From assembly GCA_964030475.1 (NCBI GenBank), contig CAXIPT010000003.1, positions 9,717,442 through 9,781,441 on the forward strand: DNA of 64,000 bases. The letters are read 5' to 3'. Positions 21,635-33,450 of the stretch are shown piece after piece. The notes below the pieces were generated by a model that was not told the DNA's origin, made no database searches, and was given only the letters and a program-made list of their open reading frames with translations. Positions within the stretch are counted from its first letter, which is position 1, and each line of letters begins with the position of its first letter. Made by a program: the position numbers and the translations under genes. Source of the stretch: Tethya wilhelma (taxonomy: Eukaryota > Porifera > Demospongiae > Tethyida > Tethyidae).

Positions 21635-23713
21635 TTATGATGTGGTCGGTATTGACTTGTTTGCAGTTCCATTCGATGGAACATTATCATCACTAGGCTT
21701 AGGTGCACTTGTAGGAAGCACAGAGGGAGAGGAAGATTGAGGGGCCGGTCTCCCGTACACATATATAGCAGCTATCACGAGGGAAGCTCCTATGCAAAAC
21801 TGGAAAGAAATGACGTACGAAAACAGATATATCGAAGCGATACACGATAGGATGATCGAAAGAGAAGTAGCAAATCCCTTCAAAATGTTGTCGGCGTATC
21901 GAACGACCATTGCAACAATCAAACCACCCATGGCCTGCTGAGATATCACCAAGACAACCAACAAATTGTAGCCGACAAAGAAACCACGCTCTTTGATGTC
22001 AGAATAGCTGCTCAGGAACATTCCCACAATGGCTGTGAGTGTTCCAAACATGCCGAGTTGGACGTTTCGAAGCCAAACGGAAGCATTTGAACCTTTCAGC
22101 ATCTTTTCAAAGTAGACTCCAGCAAATCCTGAAGAGAGGCATGATATAATGACAGCTCCTAAACCGATGAGTTGATTTTGTGACGCTTTCGGACCCGAAG
22201 AGGAGCTATTTTGAACCTGTACGAGTGCCACACCCACAAAGAGAATGATGAGTGAACCCCATTGAAGGCCGGAGAGCTTCTTGTTCAACATGAGGACAGA
22301 AAAGAGAGCAGTGGTCAAGATCTTTAGTTGATACGTGACCTACAGTGAACCGTTGAAAGAGAGATGTTTAGGTATACAAAACTATAATACAACTTGAAAA
22401 AGTTTAGTGCCTGTATAGCTACTGTACTGGCGGGTTGTTAAGTGCATGCGCCATTATTTCCACAGGAAGAAAGTTCGCCCTTGCATGTATACGAGTAAGC
22501 ACCTATAAATGAGTCATAAATGGGCTTCAATTAGAAGCATCATTAGAGTTCAAAGTACACATCCACGTGGCATAGTATAGCATAGCCACATCCACTGTGC
22601 TGCAGAAAATACCATATAGCACAAAATTTGGCGGATTTTAATATTGGCAGATTGGTGGTTTGGTAAGGACTGTCAATATTAAATCCGCCAAACAGTCCTT
22701 TTTGAACATGCACATATATTGATGCGAGCGCAAATGCCAAAATAAAATCCACCAATCATGAAATTTTTGACAATCCGCCAAATTTTATTCCCGCCAATAT
22801 TTTGTAGCAACAATCAACTTAAAATGACATGCTGCTGCAGATCAGGAGTGTAATAAGAGTACATTATGTTTACAATGTATCAAAAGGTGATGGTACACTT
22901 AATAACGACCCAGACAACTTACATTTGCATGAGCACTTACCAACAAATAAGCACCTAACAATGTGCCAGTACAGTATTGCAAGTATAAAATGTACATGTG
23001 GATGATCAAGTTACACTCTTGTCATTAAGGCTTGGTAAACTTATAAAAAAATCTGCTGATTCATAAACGCTGTTCGTACTATAAACTATGCCAAACTGCA
23101 ATAGAGCTGAATATGCAGACAAAGAAGGAGGAACCATTAATTCAACTCTTTTACTATAGTCCTTTCATATGCATACTCAAGTATGACCAAACACAAAGCA
23201 GTCATCACCACCCACCATTGATCACCAATGCCAATTCACTCACCTGAAATACGGCTGCTTCCAAGTTAGACACGGCCACATATTGCAAGTTGTTCTGTAT
23301 CATGTACACAATGGCTGGCACCGACATCTTAAGAGTATCCTTCCAATTCATGATAATAGCTTCGTGAAGATGTGACGTGAAGTTCTTGAACGTTGCTCCT
23401 TCTTGATAAAAAATGACGCAGAGGCAAATCACCATTTTTGTGGCCTCAGAAAACACTACAGCTGTGGTTGTGATGTACATGGGCCCCTCTTGGACACGGG
23501 AGTACCTCATTGTAATGATGAGGAGAGTGTTCTGGATGGTTAGAGTCAACAGACTCATGTATTTGAGGTAGCCTGCATCTGATAAAACGTTCGGAGTGCA
23601 GAAAACAAAAGCCCAGTTAACCACAGTTTGAAATTTTCCTAAGAGAGGCACCAAAAACGAAGGAAATCTACAGGCTGATTATAGAACTTACTTGTATTGT
23701 CCTTGGCAGTCAT
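21635..23713 (-). CDS. SLC35A2: UDP-sugar (UDP-galactose type) Golgi transporter, SLC35A family
   Basis: Antiporter moving nucleotide sugars into the Golgi in exchange for the nucleoside monophosphate. Exons (minus): 23692-23713, 23244-23572, 21635-22339; joined length 351 residues, normal for SLC35A proteins. Diagnostic stretches are [37 protein letters not shown] joined across the intron to [47 protein letters not shown], and [15 protein letters not shown]. About ten hydrophobic helices are expected. The [10 protein letters not shown] and GVALVQVQ regions look more like SLC35A2 than A3, but the substrate is inferred from family memory only. The tiny first exon (MTAKDNT) begins at the first ATG upstream of the acceptor with matching phase. 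It shares a 138-base promoter with the plus-strand gene at 23,852. Confidence 0.9.
22612..22811. mobile_element. Degenerate MITE with TA-flanked end, in intron 2 of the SLC35A gene
   Basis: Left end CCATATAGCACAAAATTTGG follows a TA and resembles the ends of the elements at 14,008 and 34,874. The interior has repeated (A)TCCGCCAA and TTGGCGG blocks in both orientations. The right end (CGCCAATATTTTGTAGC) is only partly conserved, so the boundary is approximate. Confidence 0.45.
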
Positions 23714-23851
23714 ACTTCTGTTCCCCACTGGTCACTCTCTCTCAAGGTCTACTAGTCAAGCCCGCCTCTGAAATACTTTTTCGATATTTCTTTCGTTTAA
23801 TTCAAGAATGAAATTTACGGTAGCCACGTGTTTTTAGGGTCACAGTACAGC
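23714..23851. promoter_or_regulatory. Bidirectional promoter of the SLC35A gene and the 82-residue protein gene
   Basis: The two start codons face away from each other across 138 bases. No TATA box is visible. Like 9,547-9,719, this points to compact divergent gene pairs as a local theme. Confidence 0.5.
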
Positions 23852-24507
23852 ATGGCCTCAACTGGAAGCACAGGGACAAAAACAGCGCCTACAGCGCCTC
23901 CTAGTGTTGAGCCAAAGAAGATTGGAAGAATAGGAAAACTGTGGGGAATAGTGAAATTGCTCTACCAGACTGAATTTACTAGGTTAGTGCTAACTTAAGT
24001 GATTTAATTTTTCTGCCAACCATTACCCCCTCACTCAAATTATTGACCTCTTGATTCAGTTCCCAGTGTGCTCAACAACTCCCATTGACCAACATTTGTT
24101 GGACTGTTGTTACGGGAAATCAATACTAGTCTTGCTACAAGTCTCAGTAACCCCTCCCCCCCCCCAAAAATCTATTGTTATCTCTCATGCTGGAATTTCG
24201 ATGAGCACAAGGTTTGATTTTCAAGATAGCATTGCACTATATAGGGTGGGGCTGCTCGATCCTCAAATGACACCTAAATATTAATTAATAAACAACTTTT
24301 GATGTTCTAAAATGAAATTCTTCAGAAATGGTCTGGTTCATTCACTATTTAAGGTGTACACTTGTTTTCTATTTTATAATATATTTCAGAGGTATTGGCC
24401 GAGACTTGCTGTTCTTCAGTGGTTCTATTGTTGCCATTCGAATGATTATCTCTGTTCTATCTGAAGAAGTGAGCAATCAAGGCAATCCGGCTATAGCGAG
24501 TCCATAG
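23852..24507 (+). CDS. Small single-pass membrane protein, unknown function
   Basis: Two exons, 23852-23982 and 24390-24507, joining as 82 residues with stop TAG. The N-terminal 25 residues are rich in S, T, P and A, a basic amphipathic stretch follows (KKIGRIGKLWGIVKLLYQ), and residues about 48-67 (DLLFFSGSIVAIRMIISVL) can form one membrane helix. The short, basic, Ser/Thr-rich start would fit a mitochondrial or organelle membrane protein, but that is conjecture. Splice sites and frame are clean, and the divergent position next to a housekeeping transporter supports a real gene. I do not recognise the family. Confidence 0.65.
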
Positions 24508-25470
24508 CATTCACAAACATACTTGGTAAGTCTATCTTAAAGTAAAGGTGTACCCATGTTTCTACCTCGAGTATGTATACACATCTTTGCATTGCATAGA
24601 TTGCTGTCCACTCTAAAGAACAAATCCACCAACAAACTTGTTAGCTCGATCTGGTACTCAAAGACAATGTCTCATCAGCTGGATACATTTCGTAGCAGAT
24701 TAATTTTGATAGAATGTGTATTTTGTGTGATCCTGTTTCAAATAATTAATGAGGTGAATATAATTTTATGTATGGCAATGCCAAAGATGTTTCAAGTTTG
24801 CTCTCTCAAAGAGTCTTGATTTTGTTGCATTAAGCTTGGCACTCTTGCCTGCAAAATATCTCAAAAGATGCTGTTCAACCTGCATGCCAGTGGTGGACAT
24901 TTGAATTGCCTCTTGGAACGACACCCCTAGTTTATGTCCGAGCCGGGCTAAATATGGAAGATTATCTTTATTTGAATCAAAGCCGGTCATTTGGTATAGC
25001 TAGTGCTTAGCTAGCTATCATTATCTTCAAACTATAGGAGCTGCATGTTGCAGTAGTTCACCTGATTCTCCTCAATTTTCAAGAGTCTTCTTCAAACTGT
25101 GTGATGCATTGCTTATAGATTTTTTGTTGTCACATGGTGAGGTTTTACTGGTGAGCAGATCATGAAGGTGTTCTTTATTTGGAAATTACATGCCGCACAG
25201 TTCAAAGTGAGGTATCTACACATTGAGGTTGCTAAGTCGATTCTTAACTGATCGTATCAATTTTCTTTTTAATATCAACAAAATGTCTTTTGTGTGTCAG
25301 TGCAGCATAATAATAATTATTGTGTTTATGCACAACTAGCTAAATTGTCATAGAAAAACTAAAATGTTTACCCCCAGGTTTAAAAGCACATAATCATTAT
25401 CATGTATATCTATATACATTGTTAAAAAAAACAAAAAAACAACCACTGCCAGTGGCTATTGTATCCTAGA
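24508..25470. other. Intergenic region between converging genes
   Basis: Separates the small membrane protein gene (ends 24507) from the EGF receptor gene (minus, ends 25471). A 74-codon minus-strand frame at 24,766-24,990 (contains LPYLARLGHKLGVSFQEA) looks faintly protein-like but has no splice context or partner exons. The rest is AT-rich; nothing else seen. Confidence 0.5.
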
Positions 25471-28400
25471 CTAAATATAGGATCTTTCTGGAGTTTCTTC
25501 ATCTTCATCTTCATCACTGTTTATTGCCGCACTCAACAATTCATCCTCTTCAAGTTCCTCAACTTCCTGTAGCTCTTCAATTTCCTCTTCAAATATCTCC
25601 TCTTCAATTTCTGACAACTCGGAGCTTCCGGGGCCAAAGTCGATGATTGCTTCTCTCTGAGTGACCTCAGCTTCTACAATCACTGCTGCACCCTCTTCTA
25701 CGTTTCTGTTCTTTAAGAACATTGGGTTGACACTCTTCTGGTGATGTTGTATGTCTTTACTGTAAGAAGATGTGTACAATAGATCATGTAATTGTTTGTT
25801 TAAAATTGTAAGTAAAACAACACACAAAATCATTGCATGCATGCACACTGGCCATTACTTGCAATAATTGAGTATGTAGCTATCTAATGTAGATGCTTTA
25901 ATTGCCTATAGTTCAGCTTGCATATTTCTTACGTGTATAATGGTATCCTATCAATTGGTTTGGGTTTGGGAGGCTTCTTGTTTCTCCGTAGTGCCTTGAC
26001 GATACCATTTATGATGAATACCACAAGTGCAAGGAGCAAAATTAAAGCCAGGATGGCAGCCACAATGATACCTGCATGACATTGTATATAGTGACTCGAG
26101 AGGTGTAGGTATATATTCATGATATAGCCATGTGCACATGCATAATATAAGCATTTTCCAGTGCAGATTTATCGATAACAAATTTAACTTTTATCCGGCC
26201 ATCACATTGTCAAGTTATATTTGGCACATGTAGTGAATACTGAGTATACTGTACAGGAGCAAGTATATTATAGTTACATAACTTAATGTATACCTATTAT
26301 CACAATGTCACTAAGTCCACCTCCACCGTCTCCTTCACCTCCTACCACACACTCATTCTTTGCTACATCCAGGCTGTAGCCATCAGAACAAGCAGCACAC
26401 ACCTTATCAGTACACGCCAAGCAATTCTCTACACTGCATTGAACTGTAAAGGTGTACGTGCAGTATCATGAATTTTACTGCAAATATTATTTTACAGGTG
26501 TTAAATGAATATTGTCATCATATACATAGTTAGACTCATTGTAAACAGTCTCATGGCAAACATACCATGCCGTCATGAATTAAATCAACCTTTGTTTCCC
26601 TTCAATGAATTACAATAACCTCTTTGGCTCACATATGTGTCCACAGAATAACAAACACCTCCTAGTAAACAGTCTAGAGGCATGCAGTGAGGCTCAAGGA
26701 GTCTATATTATTCTCATGTATGAGTATAGCTAATAACTATTACATAGATATAATACTATATTTCATAGAACAAAGGTGTCTATAAGCAGCACTGTATGCT
26801 TACAGTCATAGGTGTGGTGTACGAGGCTTACCACATATGCCGTCCTCAGTTACAAAGTATCCACGATCACACTGCTCACACATGGTATCTGATCCACTTG
26901 TACTGCATTTAAAGCACCCATCGATAGTACACTCTCCACAGTCCGGCCCTTCTCGATTCATTCCACATTCACACATATAACTGCCAGGAGAGTTTCTACA
27001 TGTGCCGCCATTCAGACACAGCTCTTCAGTAAGTTCTTCGCACTCATTGATATCGTCCTCACAGTTCATACCAGTGTATCCAGGTGTGCAGCTACATGAA
27101 TAGCTTCCCAGGATGCTTGCACATGTCCCACCGTTCATGCAAGGATTGTTGTTGGATGTGCATAAGTCTATGTTGGCGTCACACAATGGTCCTGTAACAC
27201 TGGGCAAGCATGTGCATCTGAATCCTCCGTTATAGTTGTTACAAGTGCCTCCATTTTGACAGGGGTTTGTAGGAGTACATTCGTTAATGTCCTCTTCGCA
27301 CATGTCCCCTGTAAAGCCTGATGGACACGAGCATCTGAATGTTCCATAAAAGTTAGCACAGGAGCCTCCATTTGAACAGGGATTGGTGGGAATACACTCA
27401 TTTACGTCATCTTCACAGAATGCTCCAGTGAAACTTGGCAAACAATTGCAGTCAAATCCTCCAACAAAGTTATTACAGGTACCACCATTAATGCAGAGAT
27501 TTGTTTGGAGGGTACATTCGTCTATATCTTCCCCACAGAGTGTTCCTGTATAGCCTGATGGACAAGAACAGCTGAATCCTCCATTAGAGTTAAAACAGGT
27601 ACCACCATTCAGACAGGGGCTGTTTAGGATACATTCGTTGGTGTCATCTTCGCACCTCATTCCTGTGTAGCCTGGTGGACAAGAACAGCTGAATCCTCCA
27701 AAGGAGTTAGTACATGTGCCACCATTCTGGCAGGGGTTGATACGAGTACATTCATTCACATCTGCATCACATAATGTTCCTGTGAAACCAACAGGACAAA
27801 AGCAGTTGAATCCTCCAATAACATTACTGCAGGTTCCGCCATTTTGGCAGGGATTGTTAACAATACACTCATTTATGTCATCTTCACACAGCATTCCTGT
27901 GTAGCCTGATGGACAAGAACAGCTGAATCCTCCAACAGAGTTAGTACAAGTGCCGCCATTCTGGCAGGGATTGAGGGGAGTACACTCATTCACGTCTCCA
28001 TCACACAATGTTCCTGTGAAACCAACGGGACAAGAACAGCTGAATCCTCCATTAGAATTAGAACAGGTGCCGCCATTCCGACAAGGGTTGTTTGTTACAC
28101 ATTCATCCACATCTCCAAGACACAAAGAACCAGTGAATCCTGGAAGGCAAGAGCAGCTGAATCCTCCATCGAAGTTATTACAAGTGCCTCCATTCTGACA
28201 CGGATTGTTCAGGAGACATTCGTTTACGTCATCTTCACACAGCATTCCTGTGAAACCTGATGGACAAGAACAATTGAATCCTCCAAAAGAGTTAGTACAG
28301 GTGCCGCCATTTTGGCAGGGATTGGATGGTCCAGTGCATTCATTTATGTCATTGTCACACAAGTCGCCTGTGTAGCCTGGATCACATGAACAGCTAAATC

Positions 28401-31400
28401 CTCCATCAAGATTATTACACGTTCCTCCGTTCATACAGGGATTGTTTAAGAGACATTCGTTGATATCAGTTTCACATAGAGATCCTGTGAAACCTGAAAT
28501 ACATTTACACGTGAATCCACCATCAACATTGATACAGGTTGCTCCATTCTGACAAGGATTTGTGCTGACAATGCACTCATTTATGTCAGCATCACACAAT
28601 GTTCCCGTGTAGCCTTGTGGACAAAAGCATGTAAATCCTCCACCTCCAGCATTGTTGCTACAAGTGCCTCCATTCTTGCAAGGGTTTGTAGGAACACATT
28701 CGTTTACATCAAGGTCACAAAGAGTTCCTGTGAATCCTGATGGACAAGAGCAGCTGAATCCTCCAAAAGTGTTGGTACAGGTTCCTCCATTCTGACAGGG
28801 GGCGTTGAGAATACATTCGTTAACATCATCCTCACATAATGTTCCTGTAAAGTTTGGCAAACAGGTGCAGTTGAAACCTCCTGCAAAGTTGTTACAAGTG
28901 CCCCCATTCTGACACGGGTTGATTGGATCACATTCATTTATGTCGTCTTCACATAAGTCTCCAGTGTAGCTTGGTGGACAAGAACAGGTGAATTCTCCTA
29001 TAAGATTCTGACAAGTTCCTCCATTTGAGCAGGGATTTGTTGCAAGACACTCGTCGATATCGTCCATACACAGAGTTCCAGTGTAACCAGATGAACAGGA
29101 ACAGGTGAATCCACCGTCAAAGTTAGTACAAGTTCCACCATTTTCACAAGGGTCGACTGGTTGCATGCACTCATTTATGTCATCTTCACATAAGCTTCCT
29201 GTGTAGCCTGAAGGACAAGAACAGCTGAATCCTCCGACAGAGTTAGTACGGGTACCTCCATTTTGACATGGGTTGGTCGGAATACACTCATCAATGTCAT
29301 CAATACATAATGTTCCTGTGAAACCAGAAGAACAGCTGCAGTTGAAGCCTCCTGCAAAGTTGTTACAAGTGCCTCCATTCTGACATGGGTTATTTGGAGT
29401 ACATTCGTTTATGTCATCTTCACACAAGTCTCCAGTGAAGCCTGACAGACAAGAACAGTTGAATCCTCCAGCAAAGTTAGTACAGGTGCCGCCATTCCCA
29501 CATGGGTTAGTTGGAACACACTCATCAATGTCATCATTGCACACAGTACCAGTGTAGCCTGACTGACAAGAGCAGCTAAATCCTCCATCAAAATTTGTAC
29601 AAGTTCCACCATTGTTACAAGGACTGTTCAGAACACATTCATCAATGTCGTCTTCACATAAATTTCCCGTGAAGCCTATTGGACAAGAGCAGCTGAATCC
29701 ACCAAAAGTGTTGGTACAGGTGGCTCCATTCTGACAGGGGCTGTTGAGAATACACTCATTAACGTCTTCTTCACACGACGTTCCTGTAAAGTTTGGTGAA
29801 CAAGTGCAGTTGAAACCTCCCGCAAAGTTGTTACAAGTGCCCCCATTCTGACATGGGTTGGTTGGATCACATTCATTAATGTCTTCTTCACACAATTCTC
29901 CAGTGAAACCTGATGAACAAGAACAATTGAATCCTCCGTCAAAGTTATTGCAAGTGGCACCATTTTGACAAGGGTTGCTACCAGAGAGGCACTCATTAAT
30001 GTCAGTCATACAGTCAGTTCCTGAATATCCTGGAATACACTCACACACAAACGTTGTACTGTTAGCGACTGTGTTAGTGGGACATGTTGAGACACAACGA
30101 TCCATTAGGTCAAAGTAATTGCAGCAATCAGTGTTCGACGATCCTGTACATCTTTGCAGACCTTGGTTGCAGGCAGAATTACAAGCTGAATAGATAGTAA
30201 TATAATTATTATTATTTTTATTAACAGAATAAATTTATTTAATATATACAGTAAATAACAGTGGCTCTTTATGTATAAACCAACAGGACTACACTTAAAA
30301 TTNCACGTCTCCATCACACAATGTTCCTGTGAAACCAACGGGACAAGAACAGCTGAATCCTCCATTAGAATTAGAACAGGTGCCACCATTCCGACAAGGG
30401 TTGCTTGTTATACATTCATCCACATCTCCAAGACACAAAGAACCAGTGAATCCTGGAAGGCAAGAGCAGCCGAATCCTCCATCGAAGTTATTACAAGTGC
30501 CTCCATTCTGACACGGATTGTTCAGGAGACATTCATTTATGTCATCTTCACACAGCATTCCTGTGTAACCTAATGGACAAGAACAATTGAATCCTCCAAA
30601 AGAGTTAGTACAGGTGCCACCATTTTGGCAGGGATTGGATGGTCCAGTGCATTCATTTACGTCATTGTCACACAAGTCGCCTGTGTAGCCTGGATCACAT
30701 GAACAGCTAAATCCTCCATCAAGATTATTACACGTTCCTCCATTAATACAGGGATTGTTTAAGAGACATTCGTTGATATCAGTTTCACATAGTGATCCTG
30801 TGAAACCTGAAATACATTTACAAGTGAATCCACCATCAACATTGATACAGGTTGCTCCATTCTGACAAGGATTTGTGCTGACAATGCACTCATTTATGTC
30901 AGCATCACACAATGTTCCCGTGTAGCCTTGTGGACAGAAGCATGTAAATCCTCCACCTCCGGCATTGTTGCTACAAGTGCCTCCATTCTTGCAAGGGTTT
31001 GTAGGAACACATTCGTTTACATCAAGGTCACAAAGAGTTCCTGTGAATCCTGATGGGCAAGAACAGCTGAATCCTCCAAAAGTGTTGGTACAGGTACCTC
31101 CATTCTGACAGGGGGTGTTGAGAATACACTCATTAACATCATCCTCACATAATGTTCCTGTAAAGTTTGGCAAACAGGTGCAGTTGAAACCTCCTGCAAA
31201 GTTGTTGCAAGTACCTCCATTCTGACACGGGTTGATTGGATCACATTCATTTATGTCATCTTCACATAAGTCTCCAGTGTAGCTTGGTGGACAAGAACAG
31301 GTAAATTCTCCTATAAGATTCTGACAAGTGCCTCCATTTGAGCAGGGATTCGTTGCAAGACACTCATCGATATCGTCCATACACAGAGTTCCAGTGTAAC

Positions 31401-33186
31401 CCGATGAACAGGAACAGGTGAATCCACCGTCAAAGTTAGTACAGGTTCCACCATTTTCACAAGGGTCGACTGGTTGCATGCACTCATTTATGTCATCTTC
31501 ACATAAGCTTCCTGTGTAGCCTGAAGGACAAGAACAGCTGAATCCTCCGACAGAGTTAGTACAGGTACCTCCATTTTGACACGGGGTGGTCGGAATGCAC
31601 TCATCAATGTCATCCACACATAATGTTCCTGTGAAACCAGAAGAACAGCTGCAGTTGAAGCCTCTTGCAAAGTTGTTACAAGTGCCTCCATTCTGACATG
31701 GGTTATTTGGAGTACATTCGTTTATGTCATCTTCACACAAGTCTCCAGTGAAGCTTGACAGACAAGAACAGTTGAATCCTCCAGCAAAGTTAGTACAGGT
31801 GCCACCATTCCCACATGGATTAGTTGGAACACACTCGTCAATGTCATCATTGCACACAGTACCAGTGTAGCCTGACTGACAAGAGCAGCTAAACCCCCCA
31901 TCAAAGTTTGTACAAGTTCCGCCATTGTTACAAGGACTATTCAGAGCACATTCATCAACGTCGTCTTCACATAAATTTCCCGTAAAGCCTATTGGACAAG
32001 AGCAGCTGAATCCACCAAAAGTGTTGGTACAGGTGGCTCCATTCTGACAGGGGCTGTTGAGAATACACTCATTAACGTCTTCTTCACATGATGTTCCTGT
32101 AAAGTTTGGTGAACAAGTGCAGTTGAAACCTCCCGCAAAGTTGTTACAAGTGCCTCCATTCTGACATGGGTTGGTTGGATCACATTCGTTTATGTCTTCT
32201 TCACATAAGTCTCCAGTGAAACCTGACGAACAAGAACAATTGAATCCTCCATCAAAGTTGTTGCAAGTGGCTCCATTTTGACAAGGGTTGCTACCAGAGA
32301 GACACTCGTTAATGTCAGTCATACAGTCAGTTCCTGAATATCCTGGGATACACTCGCACACAAACGTTGTACTGTTAGCGACTGTGTTAGTGGGACATGA
32401 TGAGGCACAACGATCCATTAGGTCAAAGTAATTGCAGCAATCAGTGTTTGATGATCCTGTACATCTTTGCAGACCTTGGTTGCAGGCAGAATTACAAGCT
32501 GAATAGATAGTAATATAATTATTATTATTTTTATTAACAGAATAAATTTATTTAGTAAATAACAGTGGCTTTTTATGTATAAACCAACAGGACTACACTT
32601 AAAATTGTGTATGAAAAAAACACTGTGCACAAAATAGACATGCACATTCAATGGTCTATAATGGAAGATGCAAACACCGTGACCATGACCAAGACTTACG
32701 GCTGCAGTGTTGAGGATTTGCGGTCAATCCAAATTGGTTTGGATCAACACAAAGGTCACAGTCTTGTCTCAAGGGAGTACTGAATGTGGCAGATGGAGGA
32801 TCTGTAAACACGAATTGTGTAGAGCCGAAAATGTTCGCTCCCCACCGTCCACCATCGCACAAGAATTGAAACTGTTGTGTACGTTCTGTAGTCTGATCAG
32901 TGCGTTGATAACGGACTAACACGGACACCATACGAAATGTGTTTCGAAGAGACCCTTGGGCGATACAAACAAACGATGTGTTCAACACTTGCAGTGTTCT
33001 GGGGGTTGTTTGTTGACTCTGTGAATTAATAGCATCTGAGATTAGACCGCCAGTCCTTGGAGCTCCGACTCCTCCAAGATCACTCGTTTGTATCATTGGG
33101 CAGCCAGACTGTAATCTCCCCAGTCTCACCATTGCTAGCAACACCAGAGTAGCCACTATGTATCCACTACAGCTGAGAGACTTCAT
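25471..33186 (-). CDS. Type I membrane protein with a long tandem EGF array
   Basis: Exons (minus): 32700-33186, a long EGF exon present in two copies (30304-32498, cut by the N at 30303; and 26832-30185), 26294-26443, 25933-26071, 25471-25759. With a single copy of the long exon the protein has 1,472 residues. A signal peptide (about 1-27, IVATLVLLAMV) is followed by a roughly 130-residue unique region, a cysteine block (CNSACNQGLQRCTGSSNTD), one irregular EGF and 26 tandem EGF repeats, most with the calcium-binding start D(I/V)(N/D)EC and the NGGTC core. A cysteine-rich stalk, one membrane helix (IIVAAILALILLLALVVFII), a basic stop-transfer and an acidic tail (many E and D) with an NPMF motif follow. 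The architecture fits a Notch/fibrillin-like adhesion or signalling receptor, but no LNR, DSL or ankyrin domain is present, so it is not Notch or Delta. The ligand is unknown. Confidence 0.85.
27991..30302. repeat. First copy of a 2.3 kb duplicated block in the EGF gene
   Basis: Covers EGF repeats 1-17, the start of the long exon and about 115 bases of the preceding intron. It is near-identical to 30,304-32,612, with scattered substitutions (for example VSTCPTNT against ASSCPTNT, FTGELC against FTGDLC). The block ends exactly at the single N. Confidence 0.9.
30303..30303. other. Single-N assembly join
   Basis: On the low side, intron sequence homologous to 32,612 stops abruptly. On the high side, sequence homologous to 27,991 begins in the middle of an EGF repeat. 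One N therefore stands for a gap of unknown size or a forced join. Confidence 0.85.
30304..32612. repeat. Second copy of the 2.3 kb duplicated block in the EGF gene
   Basis: This copy is linked to exon 1 and the promoter side of the gene, whereas the other is linked to the membrane-spanning end. Beyond 32,612 the sequence (GTGTATGAAAAAAACAC) continues as unique intron. It carries 17 intact EGF repeats with an open frame. Confidence 0.9.
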
Positions 33187-33450
33187 CGTGACACGTATAT
33201 ACGCACACGCTATAGCTATCGGCAAGCAGCTAATGAGCCCCACCTTTTTTTGTGGTCTAGTCTCAAGTCGAGAGGCGTTAATTAGGAATTCTTGCATACA
33301 GGAAACGAGTCCTATGAAACGACTTGAGTATGGATGCCCAAAGCACAAAACTATGATTATTGCTCAACCTGGAATGTCATTTTATCAGATACGTGCAGAC
33401 ACTAGCTGAGACAAAGAATATACATACAATATGAATATGCTGATTATGAC

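Noticed and set aside
24766..24990. 74-codon minus-strand frame between converging genes
   Set aside because: Composition is protein-like, but there is no recognisable family, splice partner or neighbouring exon. Noted only within the intergenic entry.
27168..32183. Several open frames of 60-110 codons on both strands across the EGF exon
   Set aside because: They recur with the EGF period in shifted frames and merely shadow the true cysteine-rich frame.
26832..32498. Regular ~115-base periodicity that could suggest a CRISPR array or satellite
   Set aside because: The units translate into continuous EGF repeats with conserved cysteines on the minus strand. There are no short identical repeats with unique spacers.
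25471..33186. Notch or Delta orthologue
   Set aside because: Many calcium-binding EGF repeats and one membrane helix are present, but there are no LNR, DSL or ankyrin domains and the tail is short and acidic.
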